Source of the DNA: Zygotorulaspora mrakii | Taxonomy: Eukaryota; Ascomycota; Saccharomycetes; Saccharomycetales; Saccharomycetaceae | Direction: 5' to 3' | Length of the DNA: 64,000 nucleotides | Assembly (NCBI RefSeq): GCF_013402915.1 | Contig: NC_050720.1 | Span: 744,001 to 808,000 of the forward strand | Part shown: positions 8,422 to 18,996 of the stretch, piece after piece | Position numbering within the stretch: the stretch's first letter is position 1 | How the letters are laid out: every line of letters begins with the position of its first letter | The notes under the pieces: model-generated | Databases searched by the model: none | What the model was told of the DNA's origin: nothing | The model's input: only the letters and a program-made list of their open reading frames with translations | Position numbers and translations under genes: made by a program

Positions 8422-10593
8422 TTATGTATTATTATCTCCTTTAACTATATCTTCAATATCATCAATTATTTCATCAATTATATCCTTTGTGTCTTCAAGA
8501 ATATCTTCTAACCAGTTACCCGCCTTTGTTTCGCTTGCACTGCTTGCACTGCTTGTAAGGCTCGCACTGCTTGTAAGGCTCGCACTGGATATCCTGTTTG
8601 TACTAATCACAGTACTGAGACCCATCGATGTTGTACTGCTCGAGCTGCTCGGGCTTGTCTGCGTTGCACGAACTGAACTGCTTGCACCAGTTGTTGCAGT
8701 TGTGCTTGTACTTGTACTTGTACTTGTTTCTGTCATCATCGTACCATCACCCCATAGCTCGTTATAGGCATTGTCACTGCCATAAATTTTCTTTAAGTAT
8801 TCAACATTCGTCTCTATTGTATCATTGCGTAAAAAGTTTTTGTAAAAGAACGTATCTTCATTATCGCCGAATCTATCATTGTTTGAGACGCCAAATATAT
8901 CTAAAATCATATCAAAAATTTCAATGTTCTCAAATGGTTTAACGTATCCTTTTGTGAAAAATGGTCCCATACCAATAAATGCTGATCTCATTTCAGGCAC
9001 GGAGTTATTATATCCATGTGAACCGATAACTTTTTTATCTTTTCTTTTACCGGTATTTTTAAAGTTTTTCTTTGTCATTATTGCATATCCTGGTTCTGGT
9101 ATAATCCATATTGGTGCAATTCTTGGCTCGTCCAAATTATCGAAGTTAAAACTATCTGGAAAATTACCGTTCAAGAAAATTTTGAATTTTGAACCAATTT
9201 CAATCTCCAATTCATTGAGACTGTTCTGTACTACTCTTTTCAATTCATTTATGTCATCTCTTTCAACTGTGGTGATTGCCAACATTGGACCTTCATTGTA
9301 AACATTTTGTAATCTCTTGGTATTGAATTTATCATCTATCAGATCCTCCCATATTAGTACGTTTTTGGGAAACTCTATATTGCTCATACCGTGATCACTA
9401 ACAATGATTAAGTTGGTAAAGTTTTGTATATTTCTAGTCTCAATCGATTCTGTTAAGTTTTTGACAAAATTATCAACTTTTTCAAGTTCTTTAGCAAATA
9501 ACTGATGATATTCTTGTTGAGAGTTTATTGGATATCCATGCTTATGACCAAATGAATCAATTTGCGGCACATAACTCAATATGAATTGTGGCCTGGAATC
9601 TAAGGAATCCATATCCATGAATTTAACAATACTACCAAGCTTGTCATCCAATGATTCATCCAGATCGAACTCATCAGAATAAAAAGGCATTCTCTCCTTG
9701 GGTACGCTGGGAACTGAACTGAAATTTACGTCACTTCCTGGCCACATATGAGTTGCGACCTTAAATGGCCAATCCACATCGTCCCCACCATGAGAGAATG
9801 CAGTTTGGAGCACCTGCCAGATTGGCTCGCTTGAATTCGCCCATAACAACGGATCAACATTCCCCGGTGAAAACTCCTTGTCTACTGTGGAGTCGTAGAA
9901 AAAATTCGAAACAATGCGATGATCTCTCGGGTACTTACCAGTGACAATGCTCCAATGATTAGGGAAAGTTTGCGTCGGGAAACAAGGCAACATATAAGGC
10001 GCCGCGGTAATATTCTCGGCGTATGACAATGTGTATAGCCCGTATAAGAAAGGAGTGAACTTTTTCGAGATTAATGATGGGTGGAACCCGTCCAAGGACA
10101 CCATAACAGTGAGCGGATAGAAATCGTGCGTCCCGTTGTTATATTTGATGTAGGGATCGAATCTGTGACTAAGCAGCCCCTGGCCACTTTTTGTCTTTGC
10201 GATGCTTACCAACAACGAAGCTGCAATTCCCACGAGACTCAAAGCCAGAATAATCGACACCACACGTCTCCACGGTACACGCTTCGACCAGCTGGCTCTT
10301 CCCATATCGGTGGCGCCTTCTTCCTCAGTTCCGCCGACCGCGATGCCAGTGCGATCCATATCATACAGTGGTATGCTTCTCTCCTGCCACTTGAAGCTCC
10401 CCGTATTCGGTAGCCTCAAACTCCTCCTATACCACCAAATCTTCAACTTTCTCCACACGCCGCCGGCATTGTCGGGGCCATTGCGGACCTGCGAACCGAG
10501 GAAATCCTCATCATCCAGCGATGCCCGCTGCACGCTCTGGTTATCGCTTATATCAAATGACTCGATGTCATCTTCATCGCCACCTCCAGCCAT
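8422..10593 (-). CDS. NPP2: Nucleotide pyrophosphatase/phosphodiesterase, type II membrane
   Basis: 723 residues from the ATG at 10593 (the frame opens at a TTG 21 bp upstream). Order: acidic cytoplasmic N-tail, one membrane span at about 110-132, a type I phosphodiesterase/nucleotide pyrophosphatase domain, then a long Ser/Thr-rich C-tail. Zinc-site and nucleophile motifs are SLDGFHP (about 166-172) and PTQTFPNH, with the nucleophilic Thr near 209; VSDHGM is further on. The family hydrolyses extracellular nucleotides to release phosphate and is induced by phosphate starvation in S. cerevisiae. It is next to GTT3 as YEL016C/NPP2 is, but its length is closer to Npp1 (YCR026C, 742) than Npp2 (493). 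It probably represents the single parent of both. Its stop is 2 bp from the GTT3 stop. Confidence 0.93.
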   Translation of the reverse strand: MAGGGDEDDIESFDISDNQSVQRASLDDEDFLGSQVRNGPDNAGGVWRKLKIWWYRRSLRLPNTGSFKWQERSIPLYDMDRTGIAVGGTEEEGATDMGRASWSKRVPWRRVVSIILALSLVGIAASLLVSIAKTKSGQGLLSHRFDPYIKYNNGTHDFYPLTVMVSLDGFHPSLISKKFTPFLYGLYTLSYAENITAAPYMLPCFPTQTFPNHWSIVTGKYPRDHRIVSNFFYDSTVDKEFSPGNVDPLLWANSSEPIWQVLQTAFSHGGDDVDWPFKVATHMWPGSDVNFSSVPSVPKERMPFYSDEFDLDESLDDKLGSIVKFMDMDSLDSRPQFILSYVPQIDSFGHKHGYPINSQQEYHQLFAKELEKVDNFVKNLTESIETRNIQNFTNLIIVSDHGMSNIEFPKNVLIWEDLIDDKFNTKRLQNVYNEGPMLAITTVERDDINELKRVVQNSLNELEIEIGSKFKIFLNGNFPDSFNFDNLDEPRIAPIWIIPEPGYAIMTKKNFKNTGKRKDKKVIGSHGYNNSVPEMRSAFIGMGPFFTKGYVKPFENIEIFDMILDIFGVSNNDRFGDNEDTFFYKNFLRNDTIETNVEYLKKIYGSDNAYNELWGDGTMMTETSTSTSTSTTATTGASSSVRATQTSPSSSSSTTSMGLSTVISTNRISSASLTSSASLTSSASSASETKAGNWLEDILEDTKDIIDEIIDDIEDIVKGDNNT

Positions 10594-11529
10594 CGTAGTT
10601 GCTCGTCCAGCCAACTGGGTCGCTACTGCTGTTCAGATCGAGCTCTCCATTATCTTCGAGTTTAATGGCGTCCTCTCCCCTGCGTCCAAACCATAAACGC
10701 TTTACTAACCATCCGATTACCCGCCCACAAAATAAATTACCTCTCCGTTACCCCGCCCATCCCCTTTTTGTGATTCCGAAAATCTGAAAAAAGAAAATCT
10801 GAAAAAATGCGCCAAACCCGGACACGTAATCGGACCTAATTCCGGACATAAAAGAAGAAGGAAATAAAAAAAGAAAGCAGGGACAGAATTTCTCACTTGC
10901 GTTGCTACGTTAAATTGCCGAATGGCCGTGAAGGAGCAAGAACACTCAGTTTGATTAGAATCTTTACATGCATGTGCATGCACTGTTTTAGTGTCACCTC
11001 CCCTTAATCGCAGCGTTCGAGAGAAGAACATCAATCGTTTGACCCTTCACATCATCAAGCTCATATTGATCACTCGCGTCATATCTTGAAAGCAACCGGT
11101 TAAACAGGCTAGTTGCTACCTATTCACGCACAGAGGAGCCACTATTCAGAGTGTAGACGTATGCGACTTGCCATATATTGATTTCTCTTTCGCTGCCATG
11201 TTTGTCCCAGAAGAAACCATCTCATATTATCAAGAAAGCTTGTTGGCTCAATATGTGTAAACTAGCCACAGGTACGGGGCGGTTGCAATTTCTTTTCTAC
11301 AGTGGATTTCGATCTTCGATGTTTCTTTTGTTATCTGTTTTTTGTTTTCAATTCTTATTTCTTTTGCTGCGTGTGTGTACCCCTCACCCTTTCTTCTTTT
11401 CTCTTTCCTACGTCGTTCGTTGTTGTTGAGTCTTTTTTATGCCTTACCAATCTATATATAATTTGGTAACTGGTAGTCCTAGATTTTGTAAAGTTTGACT
11501 GATTTCGTTTGAAGTTGGATTGATTTGGT
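10594..11529. promoter_or_regulatory. Divergent NPP/dehydrogenase promoter region
   Basis: 936 bp between two divergent genes. A Reb1-type TTACCCG lies at 10717-10723 on the NPP side. A TATA-rich stretch (TATATATAA) lies about 75 bp before the dehydrogenase ATG. Small open frames here show no recognisable protein and are not called. Confidence 0.5.
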
Positions 11530-12612
11530 ATGGATGGCAACAGTCGAAGCACAGCAACAATGACAAGGGAGAATCAACAACATATCATTGAAGGGCCAAC
11601 CTCAGTTGGTGCAACTGACCGCTCGGCATTCAAGGCCTCCGAGAATGAATTGAAGGCTGCTAACGAGGCTGCTGCCAATAATAATGGCATGGTTCGTGGT
11701 GCCACCCCAGATACACCAACTATCCCATCTATTGAAAATATCGTTCCCTCACATAGACTCGATGGACACGTCACCATCGTGACCGGTGGCTCCGGGGGCT
11801 TGGCCCACACTCTATCGCAAGCGTTGGCAGCACAAGGTTCGCAGATAGCGTTGGTTGACCTTGTAGTTGAGAAACTGGCTACAGTGGAATTCGAATTACA
11901 AGAGTTCATCAAAGTGAACAAATTGAAACCTGTCACAATTTCGACGTGGGCTTGTGATGTCAGCGACGCGGCTCAAGTAGAAGAATTGGTCACTGCAGTA
12001 CCAAAGGAACATGGCGGTATCATTCCCGATAAGTTGGTTCACACCGCTGGTTATTGTCAAAATATTCCTGCCACCGAGTATCCCGCCGGCCGTGCAGAAC
12101 ATTTGGTCAAGGTCAACCTGATGGGGTCACTATACATATGCCAAGCAATGACTCGCCAGCTGTTGAGTCATCGTAAGAGAAGAAAGTCGATTTCTCATAA
12201 TATCAACTCCGTTGGTGAGGCTCTGCCTTTCTTCCCAAATGCATCTTTTGTCCTTATTGGATCCATGTCCGGTCTGATCGTCAATACTCCGCAACCGCAA
12301 GTAGCATACAATATGGCAAAGGCCGGTGTCATTCATCTAGTTAAGTCTTTGGCGTGTGAATGGGCAAGATATGGTATTCGTGTTAATGCAATCTCACCCG
12401 GCTACATTGCTACACCTCTAACCAAGCAGGTGATTAGTGCTTCACCAGAAGGTGCTGCATTGCAAGAAGCATGGACATCGAAAGTACCAATGGGTAGAAT
12501 GGCTGAACCAAAGGAGTTCATCGGTGCTATGCTTTATCTACTAAGTCGTGGCGCTTCCAGCTACACAACAGGTGAAAATTTGGTTGTCGATGGTGGTTAC
12601 ACATGTTGGTAG
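11530..12612 (+). CDS. Short-chain dehydrogenase/reductase, sorbose-reductase/arabinitol-dehydrogenase type
   Basis: 360 residues. The classical SDR domain spans about 75-360. The nucleotide-binding turn is TGGSGGLA near 85-92, a CDV acidic-site motif is near 139, and the catalytic Ser precedes YNMAK (Tyr/Lys) near 258-262. The family C-terminal end GENLVVDGGYTCW is present. It most resembles fungal NADP(H) polyol/ketose reductases (Sou1, D-arabinitol 2-dehydrogenase). The N-terminal ~75 residues are low-complexity and extra relative to the ~280-residue family; an in-frame ATG at 11560 and another at about 11689 could trim them. S. cerevisiae has no such gene between the NPP and RHB1 orthologues. 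Substrate is inferred from family resemblance only. Confidence 0.88.
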   Translation: MDGNSRSTATMTRENQQHIIEGPTSVGATDRSAFKASENELKAANEAAANNNGMVRGATPDTPTIPSIENIVPSHRLDGHVTIVTGGSGGLAHTLSQALAAQGSQIALVDLVVEKLATVEFELQEFIKVNKLKPVTISTWACDVSDAAQVEELVTAVPKEHGGIIPDKLVHTAGYCQNIPATEYPAGRAEHLVKVNLMGSLYICQAMTRQLLSHRKRRKSISHNINSVGEALPFFPNASFVLIGSMSGLIVNTPQPQVAYNMAKAGVIHLVKSLACEWARYGIRVNAISPGYIATPLTKQVISASPEGAALQEAWTSKVPMGRMAEPKEFIGAMLYLLSRGASSYTTGENLVVDGGYTCW

Positions 12613-12780
12613 TTGTTTTTGTCTTTGAACTATATTCTTTTCCTATTTCTTTTTTTATAATTCGTGTATAAGAAATCTCAAGTAATCTATTGTACAGTAT
12701 TGTAGACATTCGGATCGGGAAAAAGGACTTGAAAAGGAAATTTTATATAGACGACGTACATTACTGTTAGAAACATTAAA

Positions 12781-13422
12781 TTACATCATAACACATTTTC
12801 CATCTCCAGAATCACTGTTTGAACCTGATTCTATCGATTCCATCTTTTTCAATAGCATCATTATTGCTTCATTAACATTAATATCTTGCTTTGCGCTACT
12901 CTCTATAAAGCCACCTCTTGTTTTTTTATCACTACTAACTATACTTTGAATCATCTTGATACCTTCTTCCCGTGTAACATAGTCCTTGGTGGAATCAACT
13001 CTCATATCAATCTTATTCGCTACCACGACAACTGGAAGATTATCTCTACCCAATTGATCGACAAGTTTATCCCAGATGATAGGTATCAATTCAAAACTAC
13101 TTCTGTTGGTTACACTGTAACAAAGAACTATACCTTTGATACCAATTAGAGATTTCATATTCAGAAGTGAAAATTCATCTTCGCCTGCTGTATCCAGGAT
13201 TTCGAGCGTATAATTATGATTTTTGAACCGTATGATTTTAGTGAACTCATTTTCAATAGTGGGATAGTAAGATTCAACGAAATGTGATTCCACAAATCGC
13301 ACCGTTAATGTGGTTTTACCAACATTCCGAGCTCCTAAAATAGCAATCTTGCGTTGGAACGACCTTGCGGACTGCGACGAATGCGATGATGCTGGTGTTG
13401 CTAATTCGCGATTGTATTCCAT
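12781..13422 (-). CDS. RHB1: Rheb-type small GTPase
   Basis: 213 residues, orthologue of S. cerevisiae YCR027C/Rhb1 (209). The G1 loop is GARNVGKT (about 30-37), carrying Arg where Ras has Gly, a hallmark of Rheb. G3 is DTAGED, G4 is NKID and G5 is SSAK. The C-terminus CVMM is a CaaX box for farnesylation. In S. cerevisiae Rhb1 affects arginine and lysine uptake; TORC1 coupling is known in other fungi and animals but not established there. The 168-bp gap to the dehydrogenase stop holds the 3' ends of both genes. Confidence 0.94.
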   Translation of the reverse strand: MEYNRELATPASSHSSQSARSFQRKIAILGARNVGKTTLTVRFVESHFVESYYPTIENEFTKIIRFKNHNYTLEILDTAGEDEFSLLNMKSLIGIKGIVLCYSVTNRSSFELIPIIWDKLVDQLGRDNLPVVVVANKIDMRVDSTKDYVTREEGIKMIQSIVSSDKKTRGGFIESSAKQDINVNEAIMMLLKKMESIESGSNSDSGDGKCVMM

Positions 13423-13686
13423 GATTAGATTTGTACTTGTGAATGAAAACCGGCTCTCACTGATGACAATTACTTAGATTTTACAAGTCTATTATTATAC
13501 TTAAGATGCTCATGCCATTTGAATCGAATCAGATAAATACGTTGTGGTGCTTTCAGAGGGTAACACCTTTTATTTGGGAAGGTTTAAAAAACTGTGTAGC
13601 ATGATTGAAAAAAAAACGTATTATCAATCATTGAACCATAGAACTGCAAAAAAAAAACCTAGAAATCGCTCTGAAATACCATCAGA

Positions 13687-15348
13687 ATGCTTCAATTCAT
13701 TGGATTTGGTGTTCAAGTCGAATTGAGAGATGGAAAACTCATTCAGGGTAAAATTGCCAAAGCTACTTCAAAAGGTTTAACTTTGAATGACGTCAAGTTT
13801 GGGGATGGTGGAACTTCACAAGCATTTAAAGTTAGAGCTTCGAGATTAAAAGATCTTAAAGTGTTGACTGTGCCACCCTCAAAGAAAGAATTCGAAGCAC
13901 ATAAACAGGAACAGCAGCAGGGACAACAACAAGAGGAACAAACAAAAGAGCTAGACTGGCAAGATGACGAGGTGTCAAAAATCAAACTGCAAGACGATTT
14001 CGATTTCGAAGGCAATCTACGCATGTTCAACAAAAAAGATGTTTTCGCAGAATTGAAGCAAAAGGATGAAATCGATCCGCAAAATAGATTGGTCTCTCAC
14101 AACGTAAGGCAAACATCAGCGCATAGCCAGACTAAACTTCAAATTGATGAGATGGTGATTCCAAATGCTAAGAATGATGCTTGGGACCAATTATCGTTCG
14201 AAGCTGATAATGGTGATGATGAAGTTGATGATGAGGACGATGACGATGATGAGGATGAGGATGATTACGACACTAATGAGACTACCTCCGCACAATATAT
14301 GCCTGTTACCAAATCCATAAATATCACCCACTTACTTCATAAAGCCTCGTCAGGAAACAAGGAGAAGGATAAGGATCAAGAACAGATGCTAAGCCAGTTG
14401 GAACACTTGCTGATGAATCAATCAAGATCCAATTCGTTTTCCAACGTTCCATCGCCGTCTTCAAAACCAGCACTTCTGAAGACAAAAGACACAAAAAGAG
14501 TGGTCCCCATGGCTACCCCAGTACAGTTGCTAGAAATTGAGCGTGTTAACTCAGAGCAATATGGAATTTCTTCAAGCATAATGCTTGAATGTTTCGCATT
14601 GAATGCGTCTTTCTTTCTGAAACAAAAACTAGGTGGTCGTGCTAGACTTCGTTTGAATAACAGTAACCCTGGTCCATTAGTTATAATACTGGCCTCCGAC
14701 TCTACCCGATCTGGATCTCGTGCTATGGCACTCGGGAGACATTTATGTCAGTCAGGTCATATTCGTGTAATTGCATTGTTAACCTGCACGTCTAATGATT
14801 TGCAAGATTCTCACGTAAAGGAACAGCTGGAAATTTTTAAGAAATGTGGCGGTAAAACTGTCAATAGCATCTCCGCATTAGAAAACGCTATAGAAAAGCT
14901 GAATAGCCCCGTCGAAATGATAATTGATGCAATGCAAGGTTTCGATTGTAATCTAAGTGATTTGTATGAAAACAGTTATCTTGCAGAGGACTATGATAAC
15001 TTCGCATCTTCAGTCAAGGGTCGCATCACAGCTATGATTTCGTGGTGCAACCAGACCTTGAATAAAAACGCGAAGCAAATTTGGTCCTTAGATATACCAA
15101 GTGGTTATGATAGCGGATCAGGCTTGAGGAATTTCGATTTGGCCGTACAGGCGACAGGTATTCTGAGTACTGAATGGCCGTTGACATCAATTCTTAATAT
15201 CAAGGCAGATTTGCTCCTTCGTCTACAGGAATGCGTAGTAATAAACATGGGCACACCACAAAGAATATATAGTCAAAGAACATCGCTCCGCAAATTTCAA
15301 GCATGCGATCTTTTCGCAACTGAGGGGTATCAATCCTTAGAATTGTGA
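13687..15348 (+). CDS. EDC3: Enhancer of mRNA decapping 3
   Basis: 553 residues, the same length class as S. cerevisiae YEL015W/Edc3 (551). The divergent Lsm domain (FVGFGVQVEL-type start, then KLIQGKIAKATSKG) covers about 1-65. A middle FDF region (DDFDFEGNLRMFNKKDVFAEL) lies near 117-140. A YjeF_N/Rossmann dimerisation domain runs from about 290 to the end. Between them are acidic and Gln-rich stretches, including a poly-Asp/Glu run near 178-195. Edc3 activates Dcp1/Dcp2, assembles P-bodies and, in S. cerevisiae, autoregulates decay of specific mRNAs. Start chosen at the ATG that aligns with the family N-terminus. Confidence 0.97.
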   Translation: MLQFIGFGVQVELRDGKLIQGKIAKATSKGLTLNDVKFGDGGTSQAFKVRASRLKDLKVLTVPPSKKEFEAHKQEQQQGQQQEEQTKELDWQDDEVSKIKLQDDFDFEGNLRMFNKKDVFAELKQKDEIDPQNRLVSHNVRQTSAHSQTKLQIDEMVIPNAKNDAWDQLSFEADNGDDEVDDEDDDDDEDEDDYDTNETTSAQYMPVTKSINITHLLHKASSGNKEKDKDQEQMLSQLEHLLMNQSRSNSFSNVPSPSSKPALLKTKDTKRVVPMATPVQLLEIERVNSEQYGISSSIMLECFALNASFFLKQKLGGRARLRLNNSNPGPLVIILASDSTRSGSRAMALGRHLCQSGHIRVIALLTCTSNDLQDSHVKEQLEIFKKCGGKTVNSISALENAIEKLNSPVEMIIDAMQGFDCNLSDLYENSYLAEDYDNFASSVKGRITAMISWCNQTLNKNAKQIWSLDIPSGYDSGSGLRNFDLAVQATGILSTEWPLTSILNIKADLLLRLQECVVINMGTPQRIYSQRTSLRKFQACDLFATEGYQSLEL

Positions 15349-15905
15349 TGTCGCTGGTACTATGTAATATATATGTATGTATTTTTTTATCCAGGACTGA
15401 ATTGAGTTCATTGATTGATCTTGATTATTGATGGTGAATTACACCATTTGATGAAAACCTGCCGGAACGATATTTGCGAACGAGCATTCCATACACATGT
15501 CACTTAACGTACCGAATACTCGTTTATCTTGCAAATTCTTGACCTGGAAGCTGATGCTTCTACGGGCGTTTTTTCTTTTTGGGTCTGTTTCGCCTGGAGT
15601 GATCAAAAAAGACGAAGAAACGAAAGGGCAGGCAGGGAGGTTGGAAATCCAAAAAAACAAGTGCAACCAGTAATTGAAGGGCTATCACTTGTTAGATGGG
15701 TGAGACAAACGTTGGCGCACCATTTGAATAGCAGGTTAGATTGGCAATCAGCTATCAGCAGAATTTGTTGGTTATAATTTGGGAGAGAGAAGAAGCGCCG
15801 AGACACCTTTGATTATCTCCTTTATTTCAAGAAACGCCTATTAGTTTGCTTTTGTATCTTTGTGCACATAGTATTTGGTCATCTTTAATTTAATAACGAG
15901 CTGTA
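15349..15905. other. EDC3-VAC8 spacer
   Basis: 557 bp with the EDC3 3' flank and the VAC8 promoter. Small open frames on both strands around 15440-15800 resemble nothing and overlap one another. No RNA gene or repeat was seen. Confidence 0.4.
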
Positions 15906-17606
15906 ATGGGTGCTTGTTGCTGTTGTCTGAAAGATTCTTCAGATGAAGCCAGTATTTTACCCATTGCCGATAATGAGCGTGAAGCAGTAACATTGTTACT
16001 AGGATATTTAGAGGACAAAGATAGATTTGACTTCTACTCTGGAAAGCCCTTGAAGGCATTGACTACATTAGTTTATTCGGATAATTTGAATTTACAAAGA
16101 AGTGCAGCATTAGCATTTGCAGAGATTACAGAGAAATTTGTACGTCCAGTATCTCGGGATGTTTTAGAGCCCATACTGATTTTATTGCAAAGTCAAGACC
16201 CGCAAATTCAAGTCGCAGCATGTGCTGCCTTAGGTAATCTAGCAGTTAACAACGATAATAAGCTACTGATTGTCGATATGGGTGGTCTAGAACCTCTAAT
16301 AAGTCAAATGATGGGAAACAATGTTGAAGTGCAATGCAATGCTGTCGGTTGCATCACAAATTTGGCAACCCAAGATGATAATAAACATAAGATTGCCACG
16401 TCTGGTGCCTTAGTTCCATTGACAAGGTTAGCAAAGTCGAAGCACATTAGAGTGCAAAGAAATGCAACTGGCGCTTTACTGAATATGACTCATTCCGAAG
16501 AAAATCGAAGAGAGCTAGTTAACGCAGGTTCGGTTCCAGTATTAGTATCTTTGCTGTCATCATCTGACCCGGATGTTCAATATTATTGTACTACAGCATT
16601 ATCAAATATCGCGGTTGATGAATCGAACAGGAAAAAATTGGCTCAAACAGAGCCTCGCTTAGTATCTAAGTTAGTCGCGTTAATGGATTCAACGTCATCA
16701 AGAGTCAAATGTCAGGCCACATTGGCTTTAAGAAATTTGGCGTCAGATACAAGCTACCAATTAGAAATTGTAAGAGCCGGAGGATTACCTCATTTAGTTA
16801 AACTCATTCAAAGTAATTCCATGCCATTAGTTCTCGCAAGTGTTGCATGTATCAGAAATATTTCAATACATCCCTTAAATGAGGGCTTGATTGTTGATGC
16901 GGGTTTCCTAAAGCCATTGGTGAAACTATTGGATTACAAAGAGAGTGAAGAGATACAGTGCCATGCTGTTTCGACGCTGAGAAACCTGGCTGCATCTTCA
17001 GAAAGGAATCGCAAAGAATTCTTTGAGAGCGGCGCTGTTGAAAAGTGTAAAGAATTAGCGCTAGATTCACCTGTTAGTGTACAAAGTGAGATTTCGGCAT
17101 GTTTTGCAATTTTAGCATTGGCCGATGTATCCAAGTTGGACCTTCTAGATTCTAATATTCTAGATGCCTTAATTCCAATGACTTTCTCGAATAACCAAGA
17201 AGTGTCCGGTAATGCAGCTGCCGCTTTAGCCAATCTCTGCTCCAGAATTAATAACTATTCTAGGATCATAGATGCTTGGGATCAGCCAAAGGATGGTATT
17301 CGGGGATTTTTGATTAGGTTTTTACATAGTGGCTATGCCACTTTTGAGCATATTGCACTTTGGACAATTCTCCAGCTTTTAGAAAGTCACAATGATAAAG
17401 TAGCCGAATTGGTTAAAAGCGACTCAGAGATTGTTGCAGCGGTTAAGAGGATGGCCGATGTTACGTTCAATCGTTTGCAAGTCTTATCATCTGACTCAAA
17501 AATGAACGATAATGAGCTATCGAATTCTAGATCATCTGAGCAAGTTGAAGATGCTAGTGCAGAATTATACAATATAACCCAACAAATTCTTCAATTTTTA
17601 AACTAG
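15906..17606 (+). CDS. VAC8: Vacuolar armadillo-repeat protein
   Basis: 566 residues, orthologue of S. cerevisiae YEL013W/Vac8 (578) and very highly conserved. It starts [15 protein letters not shown]: Gly2 is the N-myristoylation site and the Cys cluster 4-7 is palmitoylated, anchoring the protein on the vacuole membrane. A run of armadillo repeats (about a dozen; recurrent ALxNLA/ALRNLA and [11 protein letters not shown] motifs) spans about 45-515, followed by a short linker and an [13 protein letters not shown] tail. Vac8 acts in vacuole inheritance (Vac17), nucleus-vacuole junctions (Nvj1), vacuole fusion and the Cvt pathway (Atg13). The call is secure. Confidence 0.98.
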   Translation: MGACCCCLKDSSDEASILPIADNEREAVTLLLGYLEDKDRFDFYSGKPLKALTTLVYSDNLNLQRSAALAFAEITEKFVRPVSRDVLEPILILLQSQDPQIQVAACAALGNLAVNNDNKLLIVDMGGLEPLISQMMGNNVEVQCNAVGCITNLATQDDNKHKIATSGALVPLTRLAKSKHIRVQRNATGALLNMTHSEENRRELVNAGSVPVLVSLLSSSDPDVQYYCTTALSNIAVDESNRKKLAQTEPRLVSKLVALMDSTSSRVKCQATLALRNLASDTSYQLEIVRAGGLPHLVKLIQSNSMPLVLASVACIRNISIHPLNEGLIVDAGFLKPLVKLLDYKESEEIQCHAVSTLRNLAASSERNRKEFFESGAVEKCKELALDSPVSVQSEISACFAILALADVSKLDLLDSNILDALIPMTFSNNQEVSGNAAAALANLCSRINNYSRIIDAWDQPKDGIRGFLIRFLHSGYATFEHIALWTILQLLESHNDKVAELVKSDSEIVAAVKRMADVTFNRLQVLSSDSKMNDNELSNSRSSEQVEDASAELYNITQQILQFLN

Positions 17607-18071
17607 CCAAGTTATGGCTCCTGACATCCACACAATATGATAAGGTCTACAAAATGAAAGAAGGGAAGCTTCATTCATTTTAGTTATCATTAATGCAAAC
17701 CCATCCATCAAATACCTTCCTACTTCGAAAAGAAACAGTAATGAACGGACCATATATTGAAGTGTTGTGAAACAATGAAACAAAAAGTTTTAAAAAGAGG
17801 GAAAGCTCAATAAAAAAAGTTCATCCTGTAGTTATCAACGTGTTGAAAGAAAACGGCTTTCGTCTTCATATAATACTGGAAGCTTATGAATATCATTATT
17901 TCGCAAAAATCAGCTGTTTTTTAATTAATTAGATTTTGATCCCGTGTTTTATCCAAATTGTATTTCTATATATGCGATATAAATGTAAATTTAAATCTTC
18001 GCCCAGAAGTAGCTTCGAAAACTCGTTTAGGTAATAAAATTGAAGTATGATATGGTAAAACAAAAATAAAA
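17607..18071. other. VAC8 3' flank
   Basis: 465 bp of A/T-rich DNA between VAC8 and the tRNA-Gln gene. No gene or clear repeat was recognised. Confidence 0.4.
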
Positions 18072-18143
18072 AGGTCCTACCCGGACTCGAACCGGGGTTG
18101 TTCGGATCAAAACCGAAAGTGATAACCACTACACTATAGAACC
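18072..18143 (-). tRNA. tRNA-Gln (anticodon TTG)
   Basis: The minus strand reads a full cloverleaf: acceptor GGTTCTA pairing TAGGACC, D-arm A-box TAGTGTAGTGG, anticodon stem TTCGG/CCGAA around loop TTTTGAT (anticodon TTG), and B-box GGTTCGAGTCC. It is nearly identical to S. cerevisiae tRNA-Gln(UUG). No intron. Confidence 0.96.
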
Positions 18144-18543
18144 TTGATATGCTCTGCTTGCAGGAAAACTACAGATCTATATATATAGTAATTTTAGTCA
18201 TCTGACCTTCAATTTTATGATGAGCATTCATTTTTTTATTTTTTTAATTTGAATATTTTATAAAAATGTACGTATTATTTTTATATGAGGATCATTAGGG
18301 TCATAAAAAAACAGTCCTAATTCTATGTTCATATCTGCAAGTGCCAACTTGCCGTTAATGAATTCATGTCAGTGAAAAAGCGAGTGCGGTTGTCGTTTCA
18401 GGGAAACTTTTACCACGCGTATTGGTCCTGTTGATTGGAAATTGTTGGTTGGTGAACACAGCTGCTTAAATGCTGTATTCGTTCTTGCTGGATTCGAAAA
18501 GATTTGTTCATGGCAGAAAGTTGTTTCCTTTCCTTTCCTTTCG
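18144..18543. other. Spacer between tRNA-Gln and small membrane-protein ORF
   Basis: 400 bp, A/T-rich, upstream of tRNA-Gln. No LTR resemblance was recognised here, unlike the other tRNA flanks. Confidence 0.35.
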
Positions 18544-18996
18544 TCAATCCATATTATTTTCAAACGTGGCTTCGTGGGTCTGTCTCTCACTATAGAACTG
18601 TTCAAGATCTACCTCTTCATCTGTCTGTTTCTTAAAAGTAATCCAACGTGACCTGTGATCGCAAACCTCTACCAAGACCATGGCGCAAAAAGTAACAACT
18701 GCCTTTACAAGTATTATAGTGGCTTTTCTATTCAGCAGAGAGTATGACAGGTCGAGAAGAATAATACCATAGTAGAAGAATCTTATGACCCACAAAAAAA
18801 TGGGCATCCGAAAGTCAATATTCTTCACATAGATGTGTATCCAAAGTAGAGGTAATCCCGGAAGGAGTGACCAGCGCCGTATTTTTGGGGTTAGAGTTTC
18901 CAAGACATATATCAGGAAGTATAATCCGTAGAAGAATTCAATATGTCTTAGCCAGCGAGCTCGTTGAGAATCATATGTAGGTTTGACGGATGTCAT
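18544..18996 (-). CDS. Hypothetical small multi-pass membrane protein
   Basis: 150 residues, not recognised. After a basic start (SQRARWLRHIEFF) there are hydrophobic stretches at about 22-36, 46-56, 66-82 and 92-112. A charged C-terminal tail with acidic stretches follows from about 113. It lies alone in the tRNA/LTR island and S. cerevisiae has nothing equivalent between VAC8 and MAK32. The uninterrupted frame and ordered membrane pattern favour a real gene, but no family can be named. Rapid turnover of such genes beside tRNAs is common. Confidence 0.55.
   Translation of the reverse strand: MTSVKPTYDSQRARWLRHIEFFYGLYFLIYVLETLTPKIRRWSLLPGLPLLWIHIYVKNIDFRMPIFLWVIRFFYYGIILLDLSYSLLNRKATIILVKAVVTFCAMVLVEVCDHRSRWITFKKQTDEEVDLEQFYSERQTHEATFENNMD

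Noticed and set aside
10081..10696. Plus-strand open frames opposite the NPP gene
   Set aside because: Shadows of the N-terminal coding region of the minus-strand NPP gene.
11530..12612. SPS19 (2,4-dienoyl-CoA reductase) identity for the dehydrogenase
   Set aside because: Active-site YNMAK and the GENLVVDGGYTCW ending fit sorbose reductase/arabinitol dehydrogenase better, and no peroxisomal C-terminal signal is present.
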